This document shows, one piece after another, positions 1-11,669 of a DNA stretch of 64,000 nucleotides. The position numbers were made by a program, and so were the translations under genes. Numbering within the stretch: the first letter of the stretch is position 1; every line of letters begins with the position of its first letter. The stretch spans positions 5,923,906-5,987,905 of the forward strand of contig NC_083649.1 in the NCBI RefSeq assembly GCF_963576545.1. The letters are read 5' to 3'. The stretch comes from Limanda limanda. Taxonomy: Eukaryota > Chordata > Actinopteri > Pleuronectiformes > Pleuronectidae. Under the pieces are notes generated by a model. That model did not search any database and was not told where the DNA came from. It saw only the letters and a program-made list of their open reading frames with translations.

Positions 1-3000
1 AAGAAGAACCAGACGGTGGCTTCAGATGATGGAAGAGCAGCTCAGCCTCCAGACTCAAACCCTGCAGAGCTGGTTTGAGACAAACTGAACAGAAGGTGAA
101 ACCAACTTTTAGTTTCCCTTATAGAAGCAGCAGCACAGACGAGACTGGACGTCTCTACGCGTCAAAAAGTATATTTTAACAAGAAGAAGTTTCCATGAGT
201 GCGAGTTGAGGTAGTTTACTGGACTAAGTAAGTTAGTGCAGACAGATTTAGGCTGTTTAAATGGGTTACAGTCTCTGGTTGCACTTTGGCAGGCACCGAG
301 AAGCTCAGGAATCTGAAACTCACAAACTGAGGCAGCAGAACACATTCAACACTGGAGAACATGGACAGGAAACAGCACAGAGCAGAGTAGGAATAAAACT
401 GGACTGAGCCAAACCGACAAAGACGACCCGAGGTCACTGAGACTAAATAAACATGGAAGGCAGAAAGAACTGGGCACAGGTGAAACATGGGGCAGGGCAG
501 ACAGGCACAGAGACTAGAAACCAGATGGACACAGGAAGACAAGGAAGTAAGAGAGACAGTGTGTGTGTGTGTGTGTGTGTGAGAGTGTGTATCCTTCTTT
601 TTGTTACCTTTAAGACCTTTTCCAGCATAAACACTGACCCTGTCAGAACCAGTAGACCTCACAGGGTCTATGAAGGTCAGAATGAAGCAAAATGTAATTT
701 CTGATGTTCTATTACCGATAAGGAATTTGTTTTTGCTTTTTTTGGAATGTGGAGGCAAATAAATAACTTCCAGTACAATAGTAACGTTTGTAAATTTCTG
801 AACCGGCTCTGGGGACATGATGATTTTGTGTGATAACTCTCAGTGGTGATGGAGGAGAAGCATTTGACCGAGGTAGACGATGGGAACAGCTTTAAATATG
901 AAATGTTGCAGTGAATCTCCCTCCATTACAGTGAGCTCCATCCAATTAACACACACTGATGAGTTTGTCGTGGTTTGGGAATTTGCTTTCATTCCAAACA
1001 GTGAGGAAATAAACATTCACACTGAATAAAAGTAGGTGTTTAATACTGATCAATGAGGGATTGTTCACTAGTTCATTCAACTCACAGCACACAGACATTT
1101 TGAGCGGAGCTTAATGTTGATTTGTGCTATTTTAACTGAACTCACTGAGCATTATTCAGGTCAAGCACTTAGATCTAAAAATGTCCATCATCCATCATTC
1201 AGGTTTTAATGAGGAGATGAATCGCAGACAGCATCCAGGCTACGCAGAGTCCAGGGGATGCACAGATACAGTCGGCATATAGAGATGTGAAGGGAGAGCT
1301 GTGTTTTTAAATTGAATTGAAACCTAGATGAACTTATAACTTATATTGAACTGGATTTTTTGTTTTGAGCCTCATTCCACAACCTCTCTGGAAGTTTGTG
1401 GTTTGTGGAAAGAGAGAATTCTCATTTCTTTCCATTGCTCAACCCAACCCGCTGTTCTGCCGCTCAGGGATTCAAACTAGCAGCCTGCCTCTGTGACCTC
1501 CGGGCGTCCCACACACAGAGATTCTAGAAAAGACAAGTTTTCCTTTGTCTTGACTTTCCTGCGGTTCTCTCCCGCTGAGTGTGTTTGCTCTCATAGTTCT
1601 GCACTCGGTATGACTCTCACACTCACACACACACAAACCACATCTCCGCTTTCAGTATCCGCTGCTCATCTGGAAATAGAGTTAAAGGTCTGTGCAGAAT
1701 CTGAAGCCCTCACATGAGAAAGGGTCACCACGCCACAGTTGTTTATATCAGAGGAAATGCATATCGGTGCTTTTAAAGAATCAAATGAGGTTTCCTCTGG
1801 GTTCACTATACGTTCATCTGCAGTAAAAATAAAGGTTGGCTTTCGAGGTACGTTGTTCCTCAGAGAGACAAATGTTTGAACAACTCATTCTTTCATTCTC
1901 TCACATCCAGGGAGCTAAGTGAGTCTGTTTATCAGCTGCTGGAAGAGTTCCTTCAACTGTTTTCTGCTTTTTACTATTTGTCATTTCCTTTCTTGTGTTT
2001 GGATAAGTTAACGCTGCGATTTCAGAGGCAAATTTTTTAATCTGTGACTCAGAATAAACCGAGAAATGGGGAATTGTTGCATCAGTTTGAGATAAATTGA
2101 AAACCAAGGTTCTCAGAAAACCAACTGTAGAAATCAGGACTGAAGCTTTTATTACTTTATTACTGAAGTGCGGACGTATTCTTGAAATGTTCCGGTGTCC
2201 AAGTCAGATCAAATTATCTGTTACATGTTGTTTATGTGTATGTTTCTAAGATTGGAAGGACACAAAACATGAAATGTTCCTGTTGTTGTGAACACGTCTG
2301 ACCCAGACAATCCTCTAAAGCAGACTGTGGAAAGTGTCTGGATCCAATTTTCTGCACATTTTCCATTGTTCCAAATTTAGATTCTGGATTTGGACTTTTC
2401 TGTTTCTGATTTGCATCCCTGCTGTAGAAAGAGCATTCATCTTGTTGCGTACTATTGTTTGGAATCCTCCCAGTTGGGACGGGGGGAATATCGACAATCT
2501 TTGTTTCGGTCCTAAACAAAACCGTGATTCCTCAGTTCTGCTCCTTTCTCCTACTTCTCTGTGTGAAAGTTTTCTCCCTGTAATGAACACACTTTTTGTG
2601 TTGCTGCTGCCGACTCGTGTGTATCTGGAGCATGTGGGTTTGTTTGCAGCTGCACCTCAAATCAAAACCCCTTCATCACCCAAAAAACAATCTCAGACAC
2701 ACATCAGACGCCTGCGCTCACCTCTGCATCTTCTGAAAAGATAATTATTTGCCGTGATAAATTCTCACTCTCCCTCTGTTTTTCCTCTCTCTCCTCACGC
2801 TCGCTGCTGCTTCCCTGGCGAATTCAAAATCCTCTCCGTGTTGCATCACCACTCCTCATCTACATAAAGGTAAGAATCCTAGCTTTTTATGACCACTTTT
2901 CCTTCAGCTCCACAGGCTATCCAACTGCGAACGTGAATAATGTCGCTTTGATTTTGATTCATGTTTCCAATGCGACTGCTCAGTTAAATCATGATATTTG

Positions 3001-5569
3001 CGTTGGAGAATCCCACCCGGATTTGTCAACTGTCAAATGTGATGGAACGAGATTAACTTTTTCCAGATGTGAAGACATAAGAGATCCAGGACTCCCAGGC
3101 GATAGACTGTGGCCTTTTTTACTACAACACGACTACATGAATCCCCAGGAGAGAGCTACAAATCACTTGCTTTTGAGGCAACCCTTGTTATTAGGAAGAG
3201 AAAAATCCTTAAATGAATTCTGGGGAAGGTTTGAAGTTAATCTCCCTAACCCCCAGAGCTCCTCGGCAGCCATTAGGAATCAGCCATCGGGCCTTGCTGC
3301 CTTTGAAAACAATCAAAGCTGCTCGTCTGCTTGTGTTGACGCTGCATTGGCATTTTCCGGGCTCCAAAAGAGAAAACTGCAGAGATTAATTTATCAGAAG
3401 CGATTATCCCTCTGATGCGGCTGTTTGGGTGGAATCGAATGCATGTGCGAGTGATGGTTCTCATCCCAGGCTTTTGATATTAGTTCGGGGGTTTTTTTGT
3501 TGAAGATAACGGCTTACTTAATGGGAACACCATTCAATTAAAAATAAAATCAGAGAGTGTGTTACAGCATCAACCACTCAGCAAACGTGATTAACCATCC
3601 TCCAAAGCATGAAGTCAGAAGCCTCCCGGGACTCGCTTCTCTGCCGCTCTTCTTCTTCTCCTCTCTTCATCCTACATCGAGCTCTACATCTGTGACACGT
3701 CGCAGAAACAAAAACCCTCTGCTCCTTTTGTTCCGAGCCGCGGAACCGAGGGTGAAATGAAGAGGGAATGGTGAAAGAGACAAAACTAAAATACATAAGT
3801 GGGAGCACGGAGCGTCTGTGAATGCTGAAATCTGCGTGATAGGCTTTTAAGATAACGCACTGTATCCTCGGTGTTGTCCCCCCCCCCCCACCACACCACA
3901 TGCCCCGGCAGAACTGTGTAATTTGCGGTGGAGGACAACAAGGAGTCATGGACAAAACAGCAGAAGCACTCGGCTGCTTCCTTTCGGCGAGAAGACTTGG
4001 AAGCGGCATAATGTAACCATGCAGAGTTCATCCCTGTAGTTTCCATTTGCACTGCGTCTCCGCTGCTGTTGGCTCAGACATCATTACGAAACAAAGCGGA
4101 ATCGATTCGACGGATGTAAGAATAGGAGCGAGCAGCAGGAACCAGAAGAAGAGAAATATGGCTTTTCTTCTGGCCTTATCTTTCAAGAGGCTGCCTCTTG
4201 CAATCCCAGGTCTATAATCTCCTCTTTGTGTTTTTTCCCAGGCATTGTTTTCCCTCGTGTACATCCAGGCTTTCCTCCGCCAATCATTTATCCAACAGGG
4301 AAATGTAAATACAAACACCTTAAAGCTCCGGCCTCTGGGCCATCTGTCATTTCTCTGAAGGGCCAACAATGTGGTAGCTATTATCAACGCCCGGCACACA
4401 AGCCTCTGCATTATCCCAGTGCTCAGTCAGAGGCTGGGTCTTCAGGGTTGAACTGGAGATGAAACACCGACCCCAGGCCGGAGGGGGAGAACAGGGAGAA
4501 ACTTTAAGGAGGAGAAGAAACTTCCTGGACTATAATTCTAGGGGGGATTTTATCTCCCAGACCAGCGAACTAGTATTTCACTGCTGGGTTGTGTTGCATT
4601 AGAATTTCAAACATTCTCTCCTCTCACACACTCTATGATGTACAAAAAAAGCCAAAAGCATCACACAGTCCCTCACTTAACTTACTGAGGCTGTTGTGAC
4701 ACTAGGCACTTGCACACTTGAAATAGTCCATTGCAGTGGGTTGCATTTCTGTAGAAGTAGTTCCAGCTTCTTCCTCTCTTTTATATGTTTTTGCCTGACC
4801 CCCTTCTGCATCTGGACCCCCGCTGTGTGGTCTTAATTAAATGAATGTAGCTGTGTTTTTCCAATGAAATATTAATGTTGGTCTTATTAAGGCTTTAAGC
4901 TGCAGTTCTGCTGTGAGGCTGCACCTGAAACTCCCCAACACACGCTATAGAATTTAATATTAGAAATCCTTACCGAACGTGCTCCGAGAGTTTGTTGTGA
5001 ACCGTGTTTGCTTGATTGACGGACGTCTCAGTCGATAGCAGTAAGCCTCCCTGGCTGCTGGTTCTATTTTTTTTATCCCACTATAGGCCTCACCCTGGTT
5101 TCTACTCCTTCAGCCTTGCAGGGATTTCTCCGCTTTCATTACCTGACAGAGAAAGCACAGTAAAATATCAGGCGAGCTTTTGTTTGAGCTGCTGAAACAA
5201 GCTTGTGATTCATAATGAAAGCAGCACAACCACAGTTTCATTAAACCAGCTGCTCCCACAGTGATACAGGCTCACGGTGGTTGTAGCGGTGAAGCTCTGT
5301 GGAAGTTACTGGGAGCTGATTGATCGACTGACGCCAGAAATACAGGTGCTGTTCTCCCGTACACTGATGGATATGGGCTCCAGATGTTTTGTCCGTTTTC
5401 CCTGCGTCGTTCTTCCAAATTCCACGACGGAGCAGCTGGAACACTGTGTCATCCTGACAAGGGCAAAACATTAGGTTGAGTTTTATTACTCCTCATTTAA
5501 AGAATGAGGCTTTTCTGTTGTTTGTTATGTTCTGTTTCTGCTAATTTCTGCACAGAGAAAACACAGAAC
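1..5569. other. Non-coding stretch without a recognised gene
   Basis: Presumed ncam1 intron 1 or 5' flank. Open frames here are short or driven by simple repeats and none resembles a known protein. It holds a GT microsatellite (559-590), a purine-rich, T-poor stretch at about 340-560 and a run of C at about 3880-3890. A 160-codon frame at 2933-3415 was considered and rejected. Confidence 0.7.
559..590 (+). repeat. (GT)n microsatellite
   Basis: About eleven uninterrupted GT units are followed by GAGAGTGTGT. It makes the HTHTHT open frame on the minus strand, which is an artefact. Confidence 0.93.
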
Positions 5570-5935
5570 CTCCTGAAACACCTTGTCAGAAGCCCCGCCC
5601 ATCGTGATGTCACATGACATAACAAAGCGCCTGAACCAATTGCGTACTGAACATCTAGCGCTCTAGTTCCTTATCAAAGCCGGGGGTTAAATGAGAGCAG
5701 AGGCCGACACTTCCTACACAGGTGGGAAGCGGCTAACCAATCACAACGGATTGGATAAGCTGGCCATGTGTTTCCGACAGAGGCTGAAAAGAGGAGCTGC
5801 AGCAGTGGATGTATTTTACCCATTAATGTGTCTACTGAACATTAGAGAATTCAAACCTTATCAAGTCATAACACTGATTAACATTATCAACCTGAATATG
5901 AGCTGAATACGTCTCATTTAAAGCTGACGTGATGA
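5570..5935 (+). repeat. Dispersed teleost repeat, copy 1 (GAGGAGCTGCAGCAGTGGA type)
   Basis: The segment holds a 34-bp block at 5776-5809 that is identical to 45858-45891. Upstream text (GCCCCGCCCATCGTGATGTC, CTAACCAATCACAACGGATT) and downstream text (CAACCTGAATATGAGC, then GTCTCATTTAAAGC) match what I remember of a common element in spiny-rayed fish genomes. Its exact ends and class were not determined. Confidence 0.6.
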
Positions 5936-8900
5936 TCTGATGCAACATGAAGAAGTCTTTTCCTTGAGTTGAACTTCTCTTCCTCTGTTGCTCTTGGAGT
6001 CGTTTCTCCTTGTGCCATCAGATGCTCCTCGGGGTCACTGATTGGTGTCATGGCAGCAGGTAGCGGGTGCAGAGAGCTCTCACTGATGGCAAACTCCGTG
6101 TTGTGTGCAGCTTAGCCAGGAAGGAGATAAGTGGCTGTCATCACCAGCTGACACCTCAGCAGTTCCCTCAGAACGAGCCAAACTGCAGAGTCCAATTAAG
6201 AATGTTTGGTGCTCATACTTCAATCTCATCCTCCGTCTCCACCTTCTTCCCATTCGTACTCCTCATTATTTCCCCCTTCACTCCTGAACCTTTTCTTCCA
6301 CGGTCTCACTTCTAAAATTCCGTTCACACCTGAAGTTCGACTCCCTTCCTCCACAAGTTCTCTACCCTTTAAACTTCAAATCCCATTTCCTTCCAATCCG
6401 GGGAAAGGGACGAGCAGACACACGGCACAGCTGCGGCAGAGCATCACCAGCAGCCACCTTTCATTTCTTTGACAAACCCATTGACCTGCTCCGAAGGCAG
6501 ATGGAGGCAAAGTGACGACAGTAAATTATAGTGGGACAGCTTTAATTTGCAAGTCTGTTCTCCCTTAGAAAACAAATCAGTTTATGGAGAGTGTGAGTCT
6601 GATCTGCTGGGGCTGAGCCAATGACTCCCGGTGTCATTTGAACAATTTTTAGAGGTGAGAAGAAACAGTCGCACAACTTTTCATTACTGTAGTGTCGACA
6701 CTGACTGCAACAAACACAGAGCACAGGATCTCATCGTGGGTTTTGTCCTTATTCTGCTTTTATCGTAAATGTCTTGTTTGTATTGTTTCACTAGATTAAA
6801 GAATCTGAAATGTACTTCGCAGCCAAAGCTGTTTTCCTGAGGTCTTATCTCCGATTACAAAATTAAAATGAAGAAAATGTAAATCTTAATCAATCACAAT
6901 TCGAAAATGGAAGATATGATTATAATCATATATAATGATAGTACGACAACTCCCAGTTGACGCCAGAATTGTTACGAATTAAACACTATCGAAAAAAAGT
7001 TCAAGTCATTCTTAATTCAAGTTGCTGAGAAGAGGATTTTACAAGTTCAAAAGAAAGCTGCCGTCATTCATGTTCAATGTTTGGCTAAGGGTTCTGGAGG
7101 CAAATTAGAAAATTATACAAAGCATCCCTAAGTAATTGGTGCTGCATACATAATAATAATCTAAGCCCCAAGTCTATTGCTGCCTTCACATTTCAATCCA
7201 CATTGGACTTGTGATTGTTATCGTCTGTGCTTCACATCGCAGAGGGAGTGTGATACTTCAACATGGGAGGAATATAAAGCATTCACATCCAACACATAAT
7301 AGGAAAATATCCAAATTTGTATAACAAATAGACAACTGAGAGTTACAACTGTAGATTAAGATATTGTGTTTATTGGTGCTAACTTGGTTTAGCTGAACAT
7401 AGCTACTCCAGCCATGTCCAGTGGTAAAAATAATCCGCCTACCAGCCTCGTTCTGACCAGGAAATAAGTGGGTGCAAAGTTTTTGCTGCACATTTATGAC
7501 TTGATGTAATCCATTGTCCCAATTCATGCACAGTTGCACACAAAATAAATAATCCCTCCATCAAAAGGACATAAGAGATTTAGTGCACGCAGCCAAATTA
7601 CATCTATCGTTTGACCTTTTCAAAGCAAAATGCAGAGTTAGAATCTCAGGAAGAAATGCATCTTCACGGACCAGATGTTGAGGAAACACCCTGAACATCA
7701 GCGTCGAGTGTCCTTTAGAGTGACTCGCTCGACTTTACTGTCACCACTCGGTGCAATGTTAAGCTGTTTTCTCCCCTGAAGCCCTGCTCATTGCTCCCTA
7801 TTCATAGGATTACTAGAGATGCAGGTGTTTCCATAGCAACTGCAGTGCAGGCTGTGGCAACTGGGTACGCTGGGGCCTGGTGGCTGCAATGCATGTGTGT
7901 GCGTGTCTGTGTGTGTGTTTCTGTGTGTGTGTGCGTGTGTGTATCCATGTGTGGGTGTTTGAGAGAGGAAGACGGAGAACCAGAGGAAAGATAGAAAACA
8001 CTTGAGAGTTTGAGTCCATTTTTACAACAGAAAGTGGGTTAATAGACTGCAGCTCTTCACATGGAGCCACATGCTCACATCACCAGAAATAATCAGTACC
8101 AAGGAAACCAAGTGATGCAGCACATGTGTCTGCTGCAGCCCCACAGAAAGAAATCCGTCTCCAGCTATAAGCTTTAAGGTTTCTGGATGCAGTGCTTTTT
8201 CTTTTGTTTCCACAAACCGTTATTGCTTCCCACCATGTGACCAGTGACTCCTCGCCGGGATTATACCCGAAGAAACATGTGGCGTTAATCACCTTAGCAG
8301 ACAGGCAGTGTGTCTGGAAAGTGGCAATGAGACAACCCCCCCATTTCTGAAAAATTGCTGTTGAAGCACACAGGGAATTAGCAGAGGGTGACATCAACAT
8401 TACGGATAGCAGCTTTATATTGTAACGGTTGTAGTGAAGCTGGAGGAATTACTCTCCTCTTTTCTCTTTTTCTTTCTCCTCATTTCAACGATCAGCATTC
8501 AGGCAGGTCGCTCCTGAGAGCCGTGAAAAAAATATGTGGTTTCATCCGTGGAGGAGAGAAGTGGTCAGATGTAGTTTTATGAGGCTGAAATTGGTTTTGA
8601 ATAATACGCTACAGCCTTCACCGTTACCATATCCCAAACCCGACAACAGATTTATTGTGCGGGAGATTCTGTTGACAGCGTTTCTCCGCCACCAATGTCA
8701 AAACCTCAATGAAGGTAATTTCTTTTGGAAGAATGGTAATCATACGTTCAGTTCCCAGCCCTCCCTTCAGGGTTCGCTCCAGAGATTCAAAGAGACTACG
8801 CTCAGGCACTTACGGCTCTATTCTATTCGTCTGGAGTGCACGGAGCCATTTTATACGTGTTCAAATCCACTTTTGCTAGTTTAACACCGGAAAACAAGGC

Positions 8901-9429
8901 TGTAGCAGCAGGTGTAGGGTTTAACACTAAGTCTTCTAATTAATCATGAGTGTTTTGGGCTTGACATTTAAGAAACCAATCAGAGGGGGCCATCTCCTAT
9001 TCCCCGGAGAAGCCAGGTGGGCCTGCACCTTGGCGGATTGGAAGGATAGAATTGCCAGAGAGTCACATGTAGGCACGTATCCCATCTTGATTATGCAACT
9101 TCAAAAGAAAGGTGAAATACTGAGCCACTGATTTCAGACCAGGTTTCTGTCGGTCAGCATTTCCCAGTGCCCTCCAGACACCAATGGGTCACAGGACAAT
9201 AGACTCATAGTGCATTGGGTTTAACGACACAGAAACTGAAAAGGAAAATAACAGTGGATCTGAAACAGGTGAAGACACTTGAGTCGTGGCTGCTGCTGCT
9301 TTGCTTCATGTTTAAAGAGCCTCTTCTTCCATTCGTCACCCATCTGCATAATAACTTAGTTTACTGTAGATAAACTGCGTCAGTGAGTCTTTGGTTTCAT
9401 TAGATGATATTACTCGGGAAAATATATTA
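5936..9429. other. Non-coding stretch without a recognised gene
   Basis: Presumed ncam1 intron 1. It holds an 18-bp perfect palindrome at 6914-6931 (ATATGATTATAATCATAT) and an imperfect GT/GC-rich microsatellite at 7893-7960. No open frame looks like a gene. Confidence 0.7.
7893..7960 (+). repeat. Imperfect (GT)n microsatellite
   Basis: GT units are interrupted by GC, CT and ATCCAT. Overlapping VCVCV and HTHTH frames are artefacts. Confidence 0.88.
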
Positions 9430-9925
9430 GCATGCTGATTAAGGATTGTTCATCTGTTCATCTAGCCTATTTCCATTAATTTATCCATCAATTGTAAATT
9501 ATTTTTACAGACGATTCCAATTTTTTGGCTAACTATTTATATCTCTGGCATTGCATTAGTGTTTTTTACAAACTTTTTTCTCATCTTATTCTACAGACCA
9601 ATGCCACGTGCACTATCTCATGTGTGGAGACATTTCACCCCATCCAATGTAGAAGGAAAGGCTGTGTACATTTGCAAATACTGTGCAAAGACCTATGTTA
9701 AGAATGACACAAAGATGCAGAAGCATATAGTCAAGTGCCCAAAGTTTCCTCAGGGCTCAAATCAGCCTATGACAAAACAAAATGTTTATATTTATGTCTG
9801 TATATGAAAAGGTAAATACAGTTAGTATAAATTACCCACAACATTTCCAGTTTATTTCCGTTAATTCCCATTAATTCCCATGGAAAGTTTCCAACTTTGA
9901 ATATTCCCGGAATTTTGCAACCCTA
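9430..9925 (+). mobile_element. hAT transposon remnant with BED zinc finger
   Basis: The right end, TTGAATATTCCCGGAATTTTGCAACCCTA (given as CCCGGAATTTTGCAACCCTA), reads in reverse as TAGGGTTGCAAAATTCCGGG, a hAT-like terminal repeat that I know from fish elements. Subterminal ATTCCCATTAATTCCCAT repeats precede it. Inside, from ATG at 9601 after an intron-like acceptor (TTATTCTACAG), the frame reads PRALSHVWRHFTPSN, then YICKYCAK, then MQKHIVKCPKF. This is a BED zinc finger (CxxC...HxxxC, with an aromatic and basic N-terminal part), the DNA-binding end of hAT transposases. The frame stops at 9807 and the catalytic part is gone. No matching left terminal repeat was found, so the left boundary is a guess. 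Confidence 0.75.
9601..9807 (+). pseudogene. BED zinc-finger fragment of a hAT transposase
   Basis: A 68-codon open frame from ATG 9601 carries CKYC at residues about 22-25 and HIVKC at about 41-45, the four zinc ligands of a BED finger. BED fingers bind DNA at transposon ends and also occur in domesticated ZBED genes. The frame ends in an unrelated-looking tail (MTKQNVYIYVCI) just where the element jumps to its 3' end. It is therefore an internally deleted relic, not a host gene. The finger itself shows no stop or frameshift. Confidence 0.75.
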
Positions 9926-10123
9926 CTTATAATATAATCTTAGTGATGTTTTCACTAGTGTGTTTCATCTAAATTGAACGAATTGTTGTTTTCTTTACAC
10001 CTTGAATAGATTCTTTATATTGTGGCTTCATGTTTGGAAGGGGAGGGAGAGATGAGGGGTATTCAGCTGCAACAAGCAACTTCACCACTAGATGTCACTA
10101 GATTCTACACACTGGACCTTTAA
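9926..10123 (-). mobile_element. TTAA-ended MITE, truncated copy A (reverse orientation)
   Basis: Its right end, GATGTCACTAGATTCTACAC then ACTGGACCTTTAA, is the inverted counterpart of the left end of the MITE at 11321-11669. Shared internal words include CAGCTGAA/CACCCCTCA and the reverse of CTTCCAAACATGG. The left end abuts the hAT terminus and lacks its own terminal repeat. The middle third is also missing compared with copy B. Confidence 0.75.
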
Positions 10124-10297
10124 AACTAAAGACAGCACTTCATCAAACACTCTCTTCTAACAATACCTGTATCGTTCCCTATCTTTATTCAGGTTTGTTG
10201 CCTTAACTAACCAAACACCTTAAAGATACACATGGCAGATCAGATCGCTGGCTTATGAGAAGGTGCTTACAAATTGACTTTCAGGGTCGTTTGAGTT

Positions 10298-10365
10298 TAA
10301 GGACGAGCTCCAGCACCGTGTGCCCCTGCATATATGAGCGAGTACAGATAATGGATGGATGGATA
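10298..10365 (+). repeat. 3' tail of a common teleost repeat, ending in (ATGG)n
   Basis: AGCTCCAGCACCGTGTGCCC, then GATAATGGATGGATGGAT, resembles the tail GGCTCCAGCACCCC...GATAATGGATGGATGG found at the end of the repeat family also present at 17686-17918. Only the tail is present. Confidence 0.6.
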
Positions 10366-11196
10366 ACAAGGCAAATCCAGTGGTACTAAAACTTATTCTT
10401 TGTTCTGTCAAGGTTAATAGTTTTACTCACCCCCAGTCGCTAGAGCTAAAAAAAACAAAAAAAACTGTATTTCCTTTTTCTTGCCAGTCTTTTCTCTTTT
10501 GGCTCTTGTCATTTAATGTCATCATCTATCAAAATGACTGAGATCATTTGGTGCACCATCTGTTTAAAAGAACTCACAAAGAATCCCAGAATAGACACAG
10601 CTGCCAGAAAAAATGAGGATGTTAACACGATATATTCAATCTGTGTGACATATTCCTGTGCAGTCCAAAAACAAAACACAGCAGCCTAACAAACGACGTG
10701 CCGTCTTTTGCATGCAGCGTATTTATTTCTGCCGGCTACACCATCAAAACAATGCAGTGCATGTTGTGTATACTAAATGTGTTTGGCAGCAGCAGGGCGG
10801 CGGATTCCAGTGAGGCACGTTGTCTCCCCCAGTGAGATGTGTGAGGTGGATTCTTCTTGATGTGAGATGGTATCTGCCCCCCCGACTGGGGACTTACCAC
10901 AGGGACGCTCTCTAAGACACGGAGATAAGATACGAGGCAGCGATAAGTGAGGCTGAAGTTTTAACTGCTGCTGTAATTCATTACTGAGGATTATAGCAGA
11001 GTGCATGGTTGGATAGAAACTGACACTGGTGAATGTCACTAACATTCACTGGTCCAACTCAGCCAGGGACCTAACTGGGAGTACTGGTTCCTGTCTCTGT
11101 AGAACTATACTGTAGAAGTTATAGAAGAGAAATAATACACCTAGTGGGTAGTTTGTAACACACAACCCACACACTCTGTCTGTATTGCGTAATACA

Positions 11197-11290
11197 AATA
11201 ATTACTTTATTTGTGCAGCACTTATCTATACAAGGTTAGAAAGTGCTTCACAATATCCATGCCAGAAAAAACAAAGAGAAAAGTTATCCA
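11197..11290 (+). repeat. Dispersed teleost repeat fragment
   Basis: TTTATTTGTGCAGCACTTAT, then ACAAGGTTAGAAAGTGCTTC, matches a very common fish repeat motif (ATATAGCACTTTTCTA, ACAAGGTTACAAAGTGCTTT) as I know it. The family was not assigned. Confidence 0.55.
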
Positions 11291-11320
11291 GTTCAATTTT
11301 AAGACCTAAATTATAACATT

Positions 11321-11669
11321 TTAAAGGTTCAGTGCGTTCAATTTGGTGACATCTAGTGGTGAAGGTGCATGTTGCAGCTGAACACCCCTCACCTCACCCC
11401 CCCCCCTTCCAAACATGGAGGAGAACCTGTGGAAACCGTCTGTTGTCATAAAAACTCAAAAGTTGTTAAGTTTGTCCAGTCTGGGCTACTGTAAAATACC
11501 ATGGTGGCCTCCATATAAAGGAAATATAAAGTATTTAAATATATACAGTCAATTCTAGGGTAAAGAAAATAACAATTCGTACAATTAAGGTGAAATAATA
11601 GGATTATTGTATATTTAATTTCCTTTCAATAGATCCCTCAAGCCTAAATCTGACATACTGAACCTTTAA
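11321..11669 (+). mobile_element. TTAA-ended MITE, complete copy B
   Basis: The element is 349 bp with terminal inverted repeats: left TTAAAGGTTCAGTGCGT at 11321 and, read in reverse from the right, TTAAAGGTTCAGTATGT. These are 17 bp with two mismatches. It has no coding capacity. Internal words such as GACATCTAGTGGTGAAGG and CAGTCTGGGCTACTGTA match a family I know to be abundant in spiny-rayed fish. The TTAA at both ends could be the target duplication, which would suggest a piggyBac-type origin, but this is inference. Confidence 0.8.

Larger units (their letters stand above)
10124..11320. other. Non-coding stretch between two MITE copies
   Basis: No gene. It holds the tail of a dispersed repeat (10298-10365) and a further repeat at 11197-11290, both listed separately. 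Confidence 0.7.

Noticed and set aside
2583..2618. Signal-peptide-like start MNTLFVLLLPTR as a candidate ncam1 first exon
   Set aside because: It is hydrophobic and followed by a GTGTAT, but the phase, the lack of a GC-rich promoter and the low resemblance to NCAM1 signal peptides make it no better than chance.
2933..3415. 160-codon open frame on the + strand
   Set aside because: It resembles no protein I know, has no good start context and no splice partners, and lies in a non-coding stretch. A frame of this size is within chance for 64 kb read in six frames.
4028..4411. 127-codon open frame on the minus strand
   Set aside because: No recognisable domain, and no acceptor or donor arrangement that links it to anything.
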